64,000 nucleotides of DNA from Actinomycetota bacterium. Its GTDB lineage: Bacteria; Actinomycetota; Acidimicrobiia; Acidimicrobiales; Ilumatobacteraceae. Location: positions 372,001-436,000 of the forward strand of contig CP064997.1 in the NCBI GenBank assembly GCA_016700055.1, written 5' to 3'. The translations under genes and the position numbers were made by a program. Position 1 is the first letter of the stretch. Every line of letters begins with the position of its first letter. The notes under the pieces were generated by a model, which did not search any database, had not been told where the DNA came from, and saw nothing but the letters and a program-made list of their open reading frames with translations. This document shows, piece after piece, positions 31,516 through 42,796 of the stretch.

Positions 31516-32847
31516 CTAGAGGTGGGGGAATCGGCGGCGCAAAGCGGCGGCGTGAGCGGGAAATCCCTCTACGTCGGCGAGGGCCAGCACCGACGGGGCC
31601 ATCCGCGCGAGAGCCGCGCTGTCGGCACGCGCGACGGCGGTGCGCTTCACGAAAGCCTCGGCGGTGATCCCGCTCGACACCCGCGCGAAGCCGTTCGTCG
31701 GCAGCGACGCCGGGCAGCCGATCACGAAGTTGGCCGCCGAGAACGGGGTGTCCTGGCCGAGGAGGATCTCCCCTGCGTGCAGGATGCGCCCGAGCACGTC
31801 GGCCTCGGCGTCGGCACGCACCACGAGCTGGAGATGCTCGGGGGCGAACGCGTTGACTACTTCGGCGGCCTCGACGAGCGAGTCGACGAGCACGCAACCA
31901 CCGTTGACGCCGAGCGACGCGGCCGCTGCTTGCGTCCTCGCGGCGGGCAGTTCGGCGATCTGGGTGGCGAGCTCGGCGTCGGTCGACGCGGCCAGCTCCG
32001 CGCACGTGGTGACGAGCAGCGTGCACGAGTCGGTGCCGTGCTCGGCCTCGATCAACAAGTCGGCGGCGAGGCGCACCGGATCGGCCGAGGCGTCCGCGAC
32101 GACCACGCTCTCCGTCGGGCCGAGGGCCATCATCGTCGCGGTCCCCCACCGCTGCACCTCGATCTGGGCCACCGTCACCGGCCACGACCCGGGCCCGACC
32201 ACCTTCACCACCTTCGGGATGCGCTCCGTGCCGAACGCCATCGCCGCCACGCCCGCGGGGCCGTTCGCGCGGAACACCTCGCGCAGACCGAGCTGGCCGG
32301 CGACGGCGAGCACGACGGGGTCGACGCGGCCCCCGGTGCCGGGCTTGGGGGGCACGACCACGACGATTTCGGGCACCCCCGCGACCACGGCGGGCCCGCC
32401 GAGCTGAGCGAGCACGCTCGGGTAGCTCGCCTTGCCGCTCGGGCAGAAGAGCCCCGCCGAGGCGATCGGCGTCACCTTCTCCCCCACCGTCAACCCCGGT
32501 TCGGCCTCGAACTCCCAGTCGCCGCGGCGAGCGAGCAGCTCGGTGTTGAAGCGGCGGATGCGCCCGACCATCTCGGCGATGGCGGCGCGCAGGCCGTCGT
32601 CGGGAAAGGCCTGGGCCACCTCCCACTCCTCGTCGCCGACGCGCAGGCCGTCGGGCTCGACGTCGACGCCGTCGAAGCGGGCGAGGGCGTCGCACACCGC
32701 GACGTCGCCGCGCTCGCGCACGTCTTCGATCAGCTCGCCGACCTGGCGGCGCAACTCCGGGGAGATCGACCGGCCGAGGTCGCGCTCGACCAGCTCAGCT
32801 CGCTCGGCCTGACTCAGGCGAGACCAGCGCAGCATCCGCAGCACCAT
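31516..32847 (-). CDS. hisD: Histidinol dehydrogenase
   Basis: The 443-residue enzyme makes the last two oxidations of histidine synthesis (histidinol to histidine). Typical stretches include VGEKVTPIASAGLFCPSGKASYPS, MAFGTERIPKVVKVVGPGS, LLIEAEHGTDSCTLLVTT and HLPTNGFAR-like SLPTNGFARVSSGI. Zinc-binding Gln/His residues lie in these. The start is ATG 32847 or 32835; either overlaps the MFS gene end by 40-53 bp. It stands apart from other his genes. Confidence 0.94.
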   Translation of the reverse strand: MVLRMLRWSRLSQAERAELVERDLGRSISPELRRQVGELIEDVRERGDVAVCDALARFDGVDVEPDGLRVGDEEWEVAQAFPDDGLRAAIAEMVGRIRRFNTELLARRGDWEFEAEPGLTVGEKVTPIASAGLFCPSGKASYPSVLAQLGGPAVVAGVPEIVVVVPPKPGTGGRVDPVVLAVAGQLGLREVFRANGPAGVAAMAFGTERIPKVVKVVGPGSWPVTVAQIEVQRWGTATMMALGPTESVVVADASADPVRLAADLLIEAEHGTDSCTLLVTTCAELAASTDAELATQIAELPAARTQAAAASLGVNGGCVLVDSLVEAAEVVNAFAPEHLQLVVRADAEADVLGRILHAGEILLGQDTPFSAANFVIGCPASLPTNGFARVSSGITAEAFVKRTAVARADSAALARMAPSVLALADVEGFPAHAAALRRRFPHL

Positions 32848-34077
32848 GCGCGCCGACGGTAGCGGGGCGCCGCGCAAGCACCACCGCCGACACCGCCACA
32901 GCGGCGATGGTGATCAAGGCGCCGTACCCGAGTGCCCACTCCGCACCGACGACGTCGCCGACCACACCGGTGACCGGGCCACCGATCGGTGTCGAGCCGA
33001 GGAACGCGACCGCGGTCAGCGCCATCAGGCGGCCGCGCATGTCGTCGGGGCTCTCCTGCTGGGTGATCGAGTTGACCGAGGCGAGGAACCCGGCGCCGCC
33101 GAAGCCCATCGGCAGCACGAGCACGAAGGCCGCGGCGGCGTTGGGCGCCCAGGCCACCGCCAGCGCGGAGAGCCCGAGCAGCAAGGTGTTGGCAAGGAAC
33201 CACCGCATCGAGACCCAGCGCATCCTGGCTGTCGCCAACGAGCCGACCACGCTGCCGATGCTCGTGGCCGCGAGGAGCCATCCGTACAGGTTCTCGTTGC
33301 CCCAGCGCAGGTCGGCCAGCTTGGGCAGCGCGACGTTGTAGTTGAACGCGAACGTGCTGACGACGACGAGCACCACGAACACCACCCGCAGCGAGGGGTT
33401 CTGCACCACCGTGCGCAGTGCGTCGCGCACCGGCGTCCCTCCACGGGGAGCGACGACGGCCGCGTACAGCTCGCGGCGGTCCATCGCGAGCAGCGAGCCG
33501 AGTACCGCGGCGAACGACAGCCCGTTCAGCACGAAGCACCACCCCGTGCCGAGCGGGCCGACCAGCATCGCGGCGAGGGCCGGTCCGAAAACCCGGGAGC
33601 CGGTCATCACCGCGGTGTTCAACGACACCGCGTTGCCGATGTCGGCCTTCGGCACGAGCTCGGTGACGAACCCCCTCCGCGCCGGGTTGTCGAACGCGTT
33701 GATCAGCCCCAGCACGAGCGACGACACGTAGACGACGGGCATCGACACCCATCCCGCGATGTCGACGAAGCCGAGCACCAGTGCCTGCACGGCGAGCGCG
33801 GATTGGGTCAGGATCGCCATTCTCAGCTTGTCGACGCGGTCCGCTACGGCGCCCGCCCACGCGCCGAGCACGAGCATCGGCAGGAACTGGAACATCACCG
33901 TGATGCCGAGGTCGGTGGCCCGGCCCGTGGTGCGGTAGACGAGGATCGCCATCGCCGTCATCTGCAACCAGGTGCCGACGTTCGACACGAGCAGGCCGCC
34001 GAAGAACAACCGGGCGTTGCGGTGCCGCAGGGATCTGAAGGCCGAGGCGCGCTCGGTGTCAGCCCCCGGCGTGGACA

Positions 34078-34078
<1 letters not shown>
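32795..34078 (-). CDS. MFS transporter (EntS/DUF894-like)
   Basis: A 427-residue protein with about 12 hydrophobic helices and an EntS-like N-terminus (FRSLRHRNARLFFGGLLVSNVGTWLQ), plus the MFS loop GAVADRVDKLRMAI after helix 2. It probably exports a small molecule; the substrate is unknown. It starts on the last base of the lepA stop (TGATG) and ends inside the hisD 5' region, so it belongs to the lepA operon. Confidence 0.85.
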
Positions 34079-35862
<1,784 letters not shown>

Positions 35863-36012
35863 GGCCGTCCTGGGAGTCGAATGGCCATGCTACCGGTGGC
35901 CTGCTGGCGGCCTCGGTTGCCTGGTTGGGGCCGCACGTGCGCCGCTGCTACCCTCTCCGGGCCGTCTGAGCGCGCTCGTCGCGCCGCCGTCCACGACTTC
36001 GAGGGATCCTCT

Positions 36013-36267
36013 GTGGCCAACATCAAGAGCCAGAAGAAGCGCAACATCACCAATGCGAAGCGTGCCGAGCGGAACAAGGCCGTGCGCAGCGAGCTGAAGA
36101 CGCGGGTGAAGACGGCTACGCGCACCATCGGCGAGGACTCCAACGACCAAGACGTGCGTCTCGCGGTGAAGAAGCTCGACATGGCCGCCGCCAAGGGGAT
36201 CATCCACCCCAACGCCGCGGCTCGCAAGAAGAGCCGGCTGATGAAGAAGGTCCAGGCAGGCGCCTGA
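36013..36267 (+). CDS. rpsT: 30S ribosomal protein S20
   Basis: The 84-residue protein begins at GTG 36013 (ANIKSQKKRNITNAKRAERN follows) and has the typical Lys/Arg/Ala-rich helices ending in NAAARKKSRLMKKV. S20 binds 16S rRNA near the 5' domain. A TACCCT -10 at 35949-35954 gives a leader of about 50 nt with GAGGG before the start, unlike the leaderless neighbours. Confidence 0.96.
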   Translation: MANIKSQKKRNITNAKRAERNKAVRSELKTRVKTATRTIGEDSNDQDVRLAVKKLDMAAAKGIIHPNAAARKKSRLMKKVQAGA

Positions 36268-36270
36268 ACC

Positions 36271-36287
36271 CGGCGCTAGCGGCGCCG
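36271..36287. terminator. Candidate bidirectional hairpin between rpsT and holA
   Basis: CGGCGC (36271-36276), loop TAGCG, GCGCCG (36282-36287) forms a perfect six-pair stem that covers the holA stop codon and lies just after the rpsT stop. No U-tract follows on either side, so it is at best a weak terminator or an RNA end stabiliser. Confidence 0.35.
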
Positions 36288-37256
36288 AGCAGTGGCCGGC
36301 GCCAGCCTGGCCAAGCGCGCCACCAGCACCTCCACCACCAGCTCGGGCGGCCAGGCCTTCGCCCCCTTCAGGTCGAGGTCGGCCCCCGCGAGCAGCTCGA
36401 TCGCCCGTTGCACGCCGCCGGCGCCGAGACGCTGGTACGTCACCAACGCCTTCTTCGCCGGGTATGTGGATCCGGTCATGCCGAGCACCGCGGCCGCCTC
36501 GGCCTCGCTCGCCACGTCGCGCCCGTCGAGCTGGAGCATCTTCACGTAGTGGCCGTGCAGAATGGCCATGATCGCGAGGGGATGGCGCTCGCCGCCCTGC
36601 ATCATCCGCTCCAGCAGGGTCAGCGCACGCCGCGGGTCGCCGGCGTCGATCGCGTCGGTCAGGTCCCACGGCGGCACTCCCCCGGCGTCGCCGAGGAACG
36701 GCTCGACGTCGGCCACGTCGAGGACACGCCCGGGGTCGTAGGCGCCGGCGAGGGTTCCGAGCAGACCGTGCAGCAGCGCCGCGTCCTCGCCGAGCCAACG
36801 CTCGATGCGGTTGACGGCCGCGTCGGTGAGCTTCACGCCGTGGCGCTCGGCGCGCTCTTGCACCCACTCCACGCGGAACTTGGCCTTCGCCGGCGGTGTC
36901 GCCGACGTGGTCGTGCCCCCCGACCGCTTCACCGCGTCGGTCAACGACTTCGCCAACCTGCCGCCGCCGGCGACCAGCAGGAGATGGGTCGAGGGCAGCG
37001 GATCGTCGAGGTAGGCGACGAGCGGTGCCAGCGCCGCGGTGTCGAAAGCACCGATCTCCCGACCGATCACCACCCGGTGCTCGGTGAGGAACGGGGGGGT
37101 CTGGGCGGCGTCGACGAGGGCCGCGACGTCGAAGTCGCCGTCGAAATCGTCGACCATCAGACTGCGGTCGCCGTCGCCGACCAGCGCGTCGACCAGATCG
37201 CGGACGGCCTCGGAGACCAGGCTCGCTTCGTCGCCGGTGACCAGGTGGACGCTCAT
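36276..37256 (-). CDS. holA: DNA polymerase III delta subunit
   Basis: This 326-residue clamp-loader subunit shows the HolA pattern: VHLVTGDEASLVSEAVRDLV, VDAAQTPPFLTEHRVVIGRE, then WLGEDAALLHGLLGTLAG and HPLAIMAILHGHYVKMLQL. It opens the sliding clamp within the loader complex. It starts one base before the comEC stop region, so comEC and holA are read as one unit, and it converges on rpsT, an arrangement common in many bacteria. Confidence 0.9.
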   Translation of the reverse strand: MSVHLVTGDEASLVSEAVRDLVDALVGDGDRSLMVDDFDGDFDVAALVDAAQTPPFLTEHRVVIGREIGAFDTAALAPLVAYLDDPLPSTHLLLVAGGGRLAKSLTDAVKRSGGTTTSATPPAKAKFRVEWVQERAERHGVKLTDAAVNRIERWLGEDAALLHGLLGTLAGAYDPGRVLDVADVEPFLGDAGGVPPWDLTDAIDAGDPRRALTLLERMMQGGERHPLAIMAILHGHYVKMLQLDGRDVASEAEAAAVLGMTGSTYPAKKALVTYQRLGAGGVQRAIELLAGADLDLKGAKAWPPELVVEVLVARLARLAPATARRR

Positions 37257-38726
37257 CTACGCAGAAGGATCGCGCAACGCGGCCGCGGCGCGCCCCCTCG
37301 TCCGGCGCACCAGCGCGAGCGGAACGCCGATCCAGACGGCCACGTCGAGCGGGCTCGCCGGCACACGTGCCGCCAGGCGGGCCACGGTCGCCACCCAGCG
37401 CACACCCATCCCGGGCAGCCACAGCAGCCAAGCGGCGAACCCGTCCGGCAGGTTCGCGCCGACGAGCGCCGCGGGAATGCCCGTGAGCATCACCGCTCCG
37501 GCGACGGGCACCGCGAGCAGGTTCGCCGGCAGCGCCACCGCCGGCGGCCAGCCGAAGACGACCAGGGTGACCGGAAGCACCCCGAGCTGAGCCGCGAGTG
37601 TCACCGCGAGCGGGGCCGTTAGCCACTGCGGTCCCGGGAGCAGCCCGGCGAGGGGGGCGGCGAGCAGGGAGAGGCCGAGCGCGGCGGTGACCGACATCCA
37701 CCACCCGACCGACCACGCGAGCAGCGGGTCGACCAGCACCAGCGCCACCACAGCCAGGGCGAGCAGGCGGGCAGCCGACCGGTCACGTCCGCTGACGAAC
37801 GCCGTCGCGCCGAGCCCGGCCATCACGACCGCGCGCAACACCGACGGCTCGAACCGGGTGAGCGTGGCGAAGCAGGCCAGCAGGCCGACGGTGACGAGCC
37901 ACCGCGGCCACGGTGCCAGCCGCCGCAGGACGGGGCCCGCGGCCGCGAGTAGGAAACCTACGTTTTGCCCAGAAACGGCACTCAGGTGCGCGAGCCCGCT
38001 CGCCCGGAACGCCGCCACCAGCTCGGCGGACTGGTGGCGGTCGTCGCCGTAGACGAGTCCGGCGAACAGCGACCGTTCGTCTTCGCCGAGCGGGCGCGCC
38101 CCTCGCTGGAGCAGCCCGCGCACCCGGTTCACGGCGCGGTGCAGCGGTGGACCAGGCCCCCGCACGCCTACCCGAACGAGCTCGATCCTGCCCACCACGT
38201 GGCGCGATGCGAGCCATCCACCGCCCGGGCCTGCACGGCGGACACCCTCGATCCACACCGTCTCTCCCGCCAGAGCACCACGCAGCCGGCGCGCCGGGGA
38301 GCCATGGGTCCACGCCTCGAAGCGCTGCCCCTCCACCTCGAGCACCACGACCAGTGCCCCGCCGACCGGATCGGGATCGCTCACGATCCGCGAGTTGGCT
38401 GCGACGGGCCCGATCCGCGGCGATCTCACCGCCGCCCACTCGACGCCCGAACGCCAACCCGCAGCGGCGAAGGCGATCCCGGCGACGAGCAACGTGGCGC
38501 GGGCCTTCCCCCTGGCAAGGGCCGCGACGCAGAGCGCCAGGCCGGCGATGCCCCCGACGGGCACCCTCGAGCCCCCTGCCCATGCCCCGGCCACGGTCGC
38601 GATGACCACGGCGACCAAGACAGAGCCGACGCCGACGCCGGCGCCCCCGTCGCGCGCGCCGCGCCGCCATGGCCCCGACGCGGGAACGTACGATGCGCCC
38701 GATGCTTTCGCCGGCTCATCCGTCAT
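37257..38726 (-). CDS. comEC: ComEC/Rec2-type membrane channel protein
   Basis: A 489-residue polytopic protein. The signature LFAGLVYGDDR and FRASGLAHLSAVSGQNVGFL, then the competence-domain helices to the C-terminus, are typical. The C-terminal metallo-beta-lactamase domain of long ComEC proteins is absent. ComEC carries single-stranded DNA across the inner membrane in competent bacteria. Its 5' end overlaps the divergent gene at 38702, so the true start may be a little further in. Confidence 0.88.
   Translation of the reverse strand: MTDEPAKASGASYVPASGPWRRGARDGGAGVGVGSVLVAVVIATVAGAWAGGSRVPVGGIAGLALCVAALARGKARATLLVAGIAFAAAGWRSGVEWAAVRSPRIGPVAANSRIVSDPDPVGGALVVVLEVEGQRFEAWTHGSPARRLRGALAGETVWIEGVRRAGPGGGWLASRHVVGRIELVRVGVRGPGPPLHRAVNRVRGLLQRGARPLGEDERSLFAGLVYGDDRHQSAELVAAFRASGLAHLSAVSGQNVGFLLAAAGPVLRRLAPWPRWLVTVGLLACFATLTRFEPSVLRAVVMAGLGATAFVSGRDRSAARLLALAVVALVLVDPLLAWSVGWWMSVTAALGLSLLAAPLAGLLPGPQWLTAPLAVTLAAQLGVLPVTLVVFGWPPAVALPANLLAVPVAGAVMLTGIPAALVGANLPDGFAAWLLWLPGMGVRWVATVARLAARVPASPLDVAVWIGVPLALVRRTRGRAAAALRDPSA
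38689..38694 (+). promoter_or_regulatory. -10 box of the four-helix membrane protein gene
   Basis: TACGAT ends seven bases before ATG 38702, the leaderless pattern. A TACGTT on the other strand overlaps it (38690-38685), which may be the remains of a bidirectional element. Confidence 0.4.
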
Positions 38727-39148
38727 TGCGCACCCCGGTGCCCGACGGCCTCCGCGCGCACCGCGACCGCGTGCGCCGATGGGGCCTGCTGGTCGGGCTG
38801 GCGGTACCGGCCGTGATGGGTGGTTTCGGGGCGCTGCTGCTGCGGGGCAGCGAGACGCCCTGGCGCGGCATCCCCGGCTTCGCGCTGGCGGTGATGGCCG
38901 TGCCGACGCTGCCCCTTTCGGGAATCCCCGCCGCGGCGGGCACCTGGCGCTGGGTGCTGGCGATCGGATCGAGCCTGCTGCTGTGGTTGGTGGTGGGCGT
39001 GGTGGCCACTCGCCGGGCTTTGACGCGGGTGGCCACGGGTTGGCCGGAGTGGCGCCGCGAGTGGCTGCCGCTCGCCATCGGCGTATGGCTCGGGGCCTTG
39101 GCCGCGCTCGGCATCGCCGGGGTGGCGATGTCGCTCGACCTCGTCTGA
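38702..39148 (+). CDS. Four-helix membrane protein, unknown
   Basis: The 148-residue product has four hydrophobic segments (WGLLVGLAVPAVMGGFGALLL, GFALAVMAVPTLPLSG, WVLAIGSSLLLWLVVGVVA and WLPLAIGVWLGALAALGIAG, quoted in part). It is divergent from comEC and convergent with comEA. ATG 38702 is chosen from the -10 spacing; ATG 38693 and 38669 are in the same frame. No family is recognised. Confidence 0.65.
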   Translation: MLSPAHPSLRTPVPDGLRAHRDRVRRWGLLVGLAVPAVMGGFGALLLRGSETPWRGIPGFALAVMAVPTLPLSGIPAAAGTWRWVLAIGSSLLLWLVVGVVATRRALTRVATGWPEWRREWLPLAIGVWLGALAALGIAGVAMSLDLV

Positions 39149-39164
39149 GGCGCGTGGCACGCGG

Positions 39165-39920
39165 TCACGTCCGCACGAGCGGGCGCAGTACCTCGAGCTT
39201 GGCCGGCCCGATGCCGGGCACGTCGAGGAGCTGATCGACGGCGACGAACGGGCCGTGCTCGTCGCGGTAGGCCACGATCGCCGACGCCGTCGCCGGTCCG
39301 ACGCCGGGCAGGGCATCGAGCGCGACGACATCGGCCGAGTTCAGGTCGAGCGGCGAGGACGCCGAGGGCGGCGTCTCGGCGGCCGCCGCCGCCACCGTCG
39401 TCGATGCCCCCCCACCGGCTTCGCCCACGCGGGGCACGTAGACCTGCTGGCCGTCGGTGGCCAGGGCGGCGAGGTTCAACGCGTCGAGATCGGCGTCGGC
39501 AGCGGCACCACCTGCGGCGTCGACGGCGTCGACGACGCGCGCCCCGGCGGCGAGGCGCACCACTCCAGGGCGTCCGACGGCACCGGCGACGTGCACCACC
39601 ACCTCTGCCGCCGCCGGATCAGCAGCGGCAGGCGGCGTCGTCGTGCTGGCTGGCGGCGGCGCAGACACGGCCGGCCCACCCGATGGTGCGCCCGCGGTGG
39701 CCGTCGGCAAGGTCGACTCGACCGGCGCCGGCGGGGCGCGCAGCAGCCAGTAGCCGCCGGCACCGACGGCCAGCACCGAGAGGGACACGGCGACCAGGCG
39801 ACCGATCCCGAACCACGACAGGAGCTGGCGGGCGTGTTCGAGCCAGGTCGTGGGGGGAGGTGGGCGGACGAGGACCACCTCGTCTGGCGCAGGGGAATGG
39901 CCGGATTCGCCGCTCGGCAT
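39165..39920 (-). CDS. comEA: ComEA-type DNA-binding competence protein
   Basis: A 251-residue protein with one N-terminal membrane anchor (LVAVSLSVLAVGAGGYWLL), an Ala/Pro/Thr-rich linker, an SLBB domain (VVVHVAGAVGRPGVVRLAAG) and a C-terminal helix-hairpin-helix pair (LNSADVVALDALPGVGPATA and LLDVPGIGPAKLEVLRPL). It binds double-stranded DNA outside the membrane and hands it to ComEC. AGGAGG lies ten bases before ATG 39920. Confidence 0.92.
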   Translation of the reverse strand: MPSGESGHSPAPDEVVLVRPPPPTTWLEHARQLLSWFGIGRLVAVSLSVLAVGAGGYWLLRAPPAPVESTLPTATAGAPSGGPAVSAPPPASTTTPPAAADPAAAEVVVHVAGAVGRPGVVRLAAGARVVDAVDAAGGAAADADLDALNLAALATDGQQVYVPRVGEAGGGASTTVAAAAAETPPSASSPLDLNSADVVALDALPGVGPATASAIVAYRDEHGPFVAVDQLLDVPGIGPAKLEVLRPLVRT

Positions 39921-40003
39921 CTGAGCGGAGCCTCCTTCGACGGCGCGCCGTCACGGCGCGAGCCTCGGTCGGGGGAAGCGATGCGAACGCTAGCGGCCCG
40001 AGC

Positions 40004-40708
40004 TCAGAAAAGTCGGCTGGTCAGCTGCTTGCGGAACGAGGCCGTGCGCGGGTCGTGGGGGCCCATCAGCTCGAGGATGTCGACGTACTCCTGGCGCGCC
40101 TCGTCGTCGTCGCGGACGCGGTCGAGCAGCTCGGTCAGCTTGGCGTCGAAGTCGTCGGTGGGGTTCTGCGACAGCCGAGCCTCGGCGGCCACGCGCCGCA
40201 CGCGGTCGTTCTCGGGGATCCTCGCCAGCAGGGCTAGCGCCTCGTCGGCGCGCTTGCCCTGCACGAGCAGCTCGGCGAGGGCGACGACCGCTTGCTCGTT
40301 GCCGGGCTCGATCTCGAGCGCCGCGCGCAAGCTGGCCTCGTCGCCGGCGGCGATCAGCGACTCGAGCTGGGACTCCTCCTCGGTCGGCTGCAAACGGTCG
40401 ACGAACGCCTGCACCTCGGGCTCGGGATAGGCGCCCATGAACCCGTCTACGACCTGGCCGTCCTTCATCGCGAAGACGGCGGGGATCGACTGCACCCGGA
40501 AGGCCTGGGAGATCTGCGGGTTCTCGTCGACGTTCACCTTCACCAGCACCACCTTGCCGCCGGTGGCGTCGACGACGCGCTCCAGGATCGGGCCGAGCGT
40601 CTGGCACGGACCGCACCACGGTGCCCAGAGATCGATGACGACCGCGGTGGTGGTCGAGCGCTCGACGACCTCGGTCTGGAAGGTCGCATCCGTCACGTCG
40701 ATGGCCAT
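40004..40708 (-). CDS. Thioredoxin fused to TPR domain (YbbN/CnoX-like)
   Basis: The 234-residue protein has a thioredoxin domain with active site WAPWCGPC (residues about 28-35) and cis-Pro in SIPAVFAM, then TPR-like helices (SLIAAGDEASLRAALEIEPGN, VVALAELLVQGKRADEALALL). This architecture matches YbbN, a holdase that protects proteins during oxidative stress. A TACGAT -10 lies eight bases before ATG 40708. Confidence 0.9.
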   Translation of the reverse strand: MAIDVTDATFQTEVVERSTTTAVVIDLWAPWCGPCQTLGPILERVVDATGGKVVLVKVNVDENPQISQAFRVQSIPAVFAMKDGQVVDGFMGAYPEPEVQAFVDRLQPTEEESQLESLIAAGDEASLRAALEIEPGNEQAVVALAELLVQGKRADEALALLARIPENDRVRRVAAEARLSQNPTDDFDAKLTELLDRVRDDDEARQEYVDILELMGPHDPRTASFRKQLTSRLF

Positions 40709-40716
40709 GGCACTGC

Positions 40717-40722
40717 ATCGTA
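40717..40722 (-). promoter_or_regulatory. -10 box of the thioredoxin-TPR gene
   Basis: TACGAT (minus strand) ends eight bases before ATG 40708, with no ribosome binding site between, so the messenger is predicted leaderless. Confidence 0.45.
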
Positions 40723-40761
40723 CCGGTGACGCCCGAACGGCCAGCAGGAGGAGGCGGGGGG

Positions 40762-40767
40762 TACGGT
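40762..40767 (+). promoter_or_regulatory. -10 box of the phosphotransferase gene
   Basis: TACGGT ends eight bases before ATG 40776, again without a ribosome binding site. The divergent thioredoxin gene has its own -10 about 40 bp away. Confidence 0.45.
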
Positions 40768-40775
40768 GGCTTTCG

Positions 40776-41849
40776 ATGAGCGCGGCTGGCAGCCCTCCGA
40801 CACCGGGCGACGACGTCCCCGGGATCGACGTCGAGAAGGTCACGGCGTGGCTCGAGGCCAACGTCGACGGCGCCAGCGGGCCGTTCGACTTCTCGGTGAT
40901 CGCCGGCGGTCACTCGAACCTGACGTTCGAGGTACGCGAGGTGCGATCGCCCGACGCCAAGCGCTACGTCCTGCGCCGCCCTCCGCTCGGTCACGTCCTC
41001 GCGAGTGCGCACGACATGGGCCGCGAGCATCGGATCATCGCCGCCCTCGCCGGCACCGCGGTTCCCGTGGCACCCGCCCTCGGCTATTGCGACGACCCGG
41101 CGGTGAACGGCGAGCCGTTCTACGTGATGGGGTTCGTCGACGGCTACGTCGTCCGTGACCGGGCATCCGCGGAGCGCTTGCTCACCACCGACGCCAGGCG
41201 ACGCGCCGGCGAGTCGATCGTCGACACGATGGCCGCGATCCACGCGGTCGACCTCGACGCGGTCGGGCTCGCCGACCTCGGCCGCCACGAGGGCTACATC
41301 GCCCGCCAGCTCAAACGGTGGCACGGGCAGTGGGAGCAGCAGAAGACGCGTGAGCTGGCGAGCGTCGACCGCGTGCACGCCGCACTTGCCGAACGCATCC
41401 CCGAACAGGGACCGGCCACGATCGTCCACGGCGACTACCGGCTCGACAACTGCATGGTCTCAGCCGCGGGCGACATCGTCGCGGTGCTCGACTGGGAGAT
41501 CTGCACCCTCGGCGACCCGCTCGCCGACCTCGGCCTGCTGATGGTGTACTGGACCGGCCCCGGCGATGCCCCGACGGCATGGGCCGGCCCGGCCACGACG
41601 GCGCCCGGCTTCCCCGACCGGTCCGAGCTCGCCGCGCGCTACGGCGAGGTCTCCGGGCGCGATCTGTCACAGCTCGACTTCTACGTGGCGTTCGCCTTCT
41701 GGAAGCTGGCATGCATCGTCGAGGGTGTCTATGCGCGCTATCTCGGCGGTGCGCTCGGTCAGCGTGATCCGGCCGAGCTGGAGCCCTTCAAGGCGCAGGT
41801 CGAGATGGCGGCGGCGAACGCCGAGCTGCTGCTGGAGCACCTCGGGTGA
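40776..41849 (+). CDS. Aminoglycoside-phosphotransferase-fold kinase (ACAD10/11-like)
   Basis: A 357-residue kinase-fold protein. Nucleotide-binding GGHSNLTFEV, the ATP-site Lys/Arg region RYVLRRPPLGHVLASAHDMGRE (quoted in part), Brenner-type IVHGDYRLDNCM and metal LDWEICTLGDPLADLG are all present. The family in Actinomycetota is linked to hydroxyacyl-CoA metabolism rather than antibiotic resistance. It overlaps the PAC2 gene start by four bases. Confidence 0.85.
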   Translation: MSAAGSPPTPGDDVPGIDVEKVTAWLEANVDGASGPFDFSVIAGGHSNLTFEVREVRSPDAKRYVLRRPPLGHVLASAHDMGREHRIIAALAGTAVPVAPALGYCDDPAVNGEPFYVMGFVDGYVVRDRASAERLLTTDARRRAGESIVDTMAAIHAVDLDAVGLADLGRHEGYIARQLKRWHGQWEQQKTRELASVDRVHAALAERIPEQGPATIVHGDYRLDNCMVSAAGDIVAVLDWEICTLGDPLADLGLLMVYWTGPGDAPTAWAGPATTAPGFPDRSELAARYGEVSGRDLSQLDFYVAFAFWKLACIVEGVYARYLGGALGQRDPAELEPFKAQVEMAAANAELLLEHLG

Positions 41850-42772
41850 GCGAGGCCTACACGCTGCACGGCGAGCTGCCAACGCTGACCTCACCGGTGC
41901 TCGTCGTGATGCTCGTCGGCTGGATCGACGCGAGCGGTGCGGCAGCGGCCACGATGAAGACGATCGAGGCCGAGACATCGGCCGCGACGCTCGCGACCTT
42001 CGACCCGGACGCGTTCATCGACTTCCGCGCCCGTCGACCGACGATGGAGATCCGCGATGGCAAGAACACGCAGCTGGTGTGGCCGGCGATCGAGCTGAAG
42101 GCCGGCCGAGACGTGGCCGGCCACGACGTCGTCCTGCTCGTCGGGCACGAGCCCGACAGTCAGTGGCACCGCTTCGCTGATGCCGCCACCGCACTCGCGA
42201 TCCAGCTCGGTTGCCACACGATGGTCGGCCTCGGGGCCTATCCCTTCGCCACGCCGCACACCCGCTCCACCCGCCTGTCGTGCACCTCCACCTCCGACCA
42301 GCTCCTCGCCCGGCTGTCGTTCTTGAAGAGCTCGCTCGACGTCCCCGGAGGCATCGCAGCCGTACTCGAGCACTCCTTCGCCGCTCGCGGCTTGCCCGCG
42401 ATCAGCCTGTGGGCGCAGGTGCCTCACTACCTCGCGGCGATGGCCTACCCCGCCGCGTCGGTGGCTCTCCTCGCCGGGCTGGCCGAAGTCGCCGACGTCG
42501 TCATCGACGCCCCGGCGCTGCGGCGAGAGGCCGCCCTCCAGCGCCAGCGCCTCGACAACCTGATCTCGGGCAACGACGAGCACCAGGCGATGGTGCGTGA
42601 GCTCGAAGCGGCCTACGACCAGGCCGAGTCCGACTTGGCTGCTGGCCGCCCTGCGCCCGACGCCGGACCGCGCTTCGCCGCCTCGGGGCCGATCGACTCC
42701 GAGCAGCTGCCCTCGGGCGACGAGCTCGCCGCCGAGCTCGAGCAATACCTACGTGACCAACAGGGTGACTGA
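41846..42772 (+). CDS. PAC2-family protein
   Basis: The 308-residue product resembles the PAC2 (proteasome assembly chaperone 2) family found in archaea and Actinomycetota: PVLVVMLVGWIDASGAAAAT, then PTMEIRDGKNTQLVWPAIEL, GHDVVLLVGHEPDSQWHRF, and VPHYLAAMAYPAASVALL (cited in part). The C-terminal 70 residues are a charged helix. Bacterial roles are not established. GTG start in a four-base overlap with the kinase-fold gene. Confidence 0.88.
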   Translation: MSEAYTLHGELPTLTSPVLVVMLVGWIDASGAAAATMKTIEAETSAATLATFDPDAFIDFRARRPTMEIRDGKNTQLVWPAIELKAGRDVAGHDVVLLVGHEPDSQWHRFADAATALAIQLGCHTMVGLGAYPFATPHTRSTRLSCTSTSDQLLARLSFLKSSLDVPGGIAAVLEHSFAARGLPAISLWAQVPHYLAAMAYPAASVALLAGLAEVADVVIDAPALRREAALQRQRLDNLISGNDEHQAMVRELEAAYDQAESDLAAGRPAPDAGPRFAASGPIDSEQLPSGDELAAELEQYLRDQQGD

Positions 42773-42796
42773 ACCCAGACGAACGGAGGGTCGACG

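Noticed and set aside
30490..31560. CIRCE operator expected at hrcA
   Set aside because: Neither TTAGCACTC nor its partner GAGTGCTAA is visible upstream of hrcA or dnaJ within the window.
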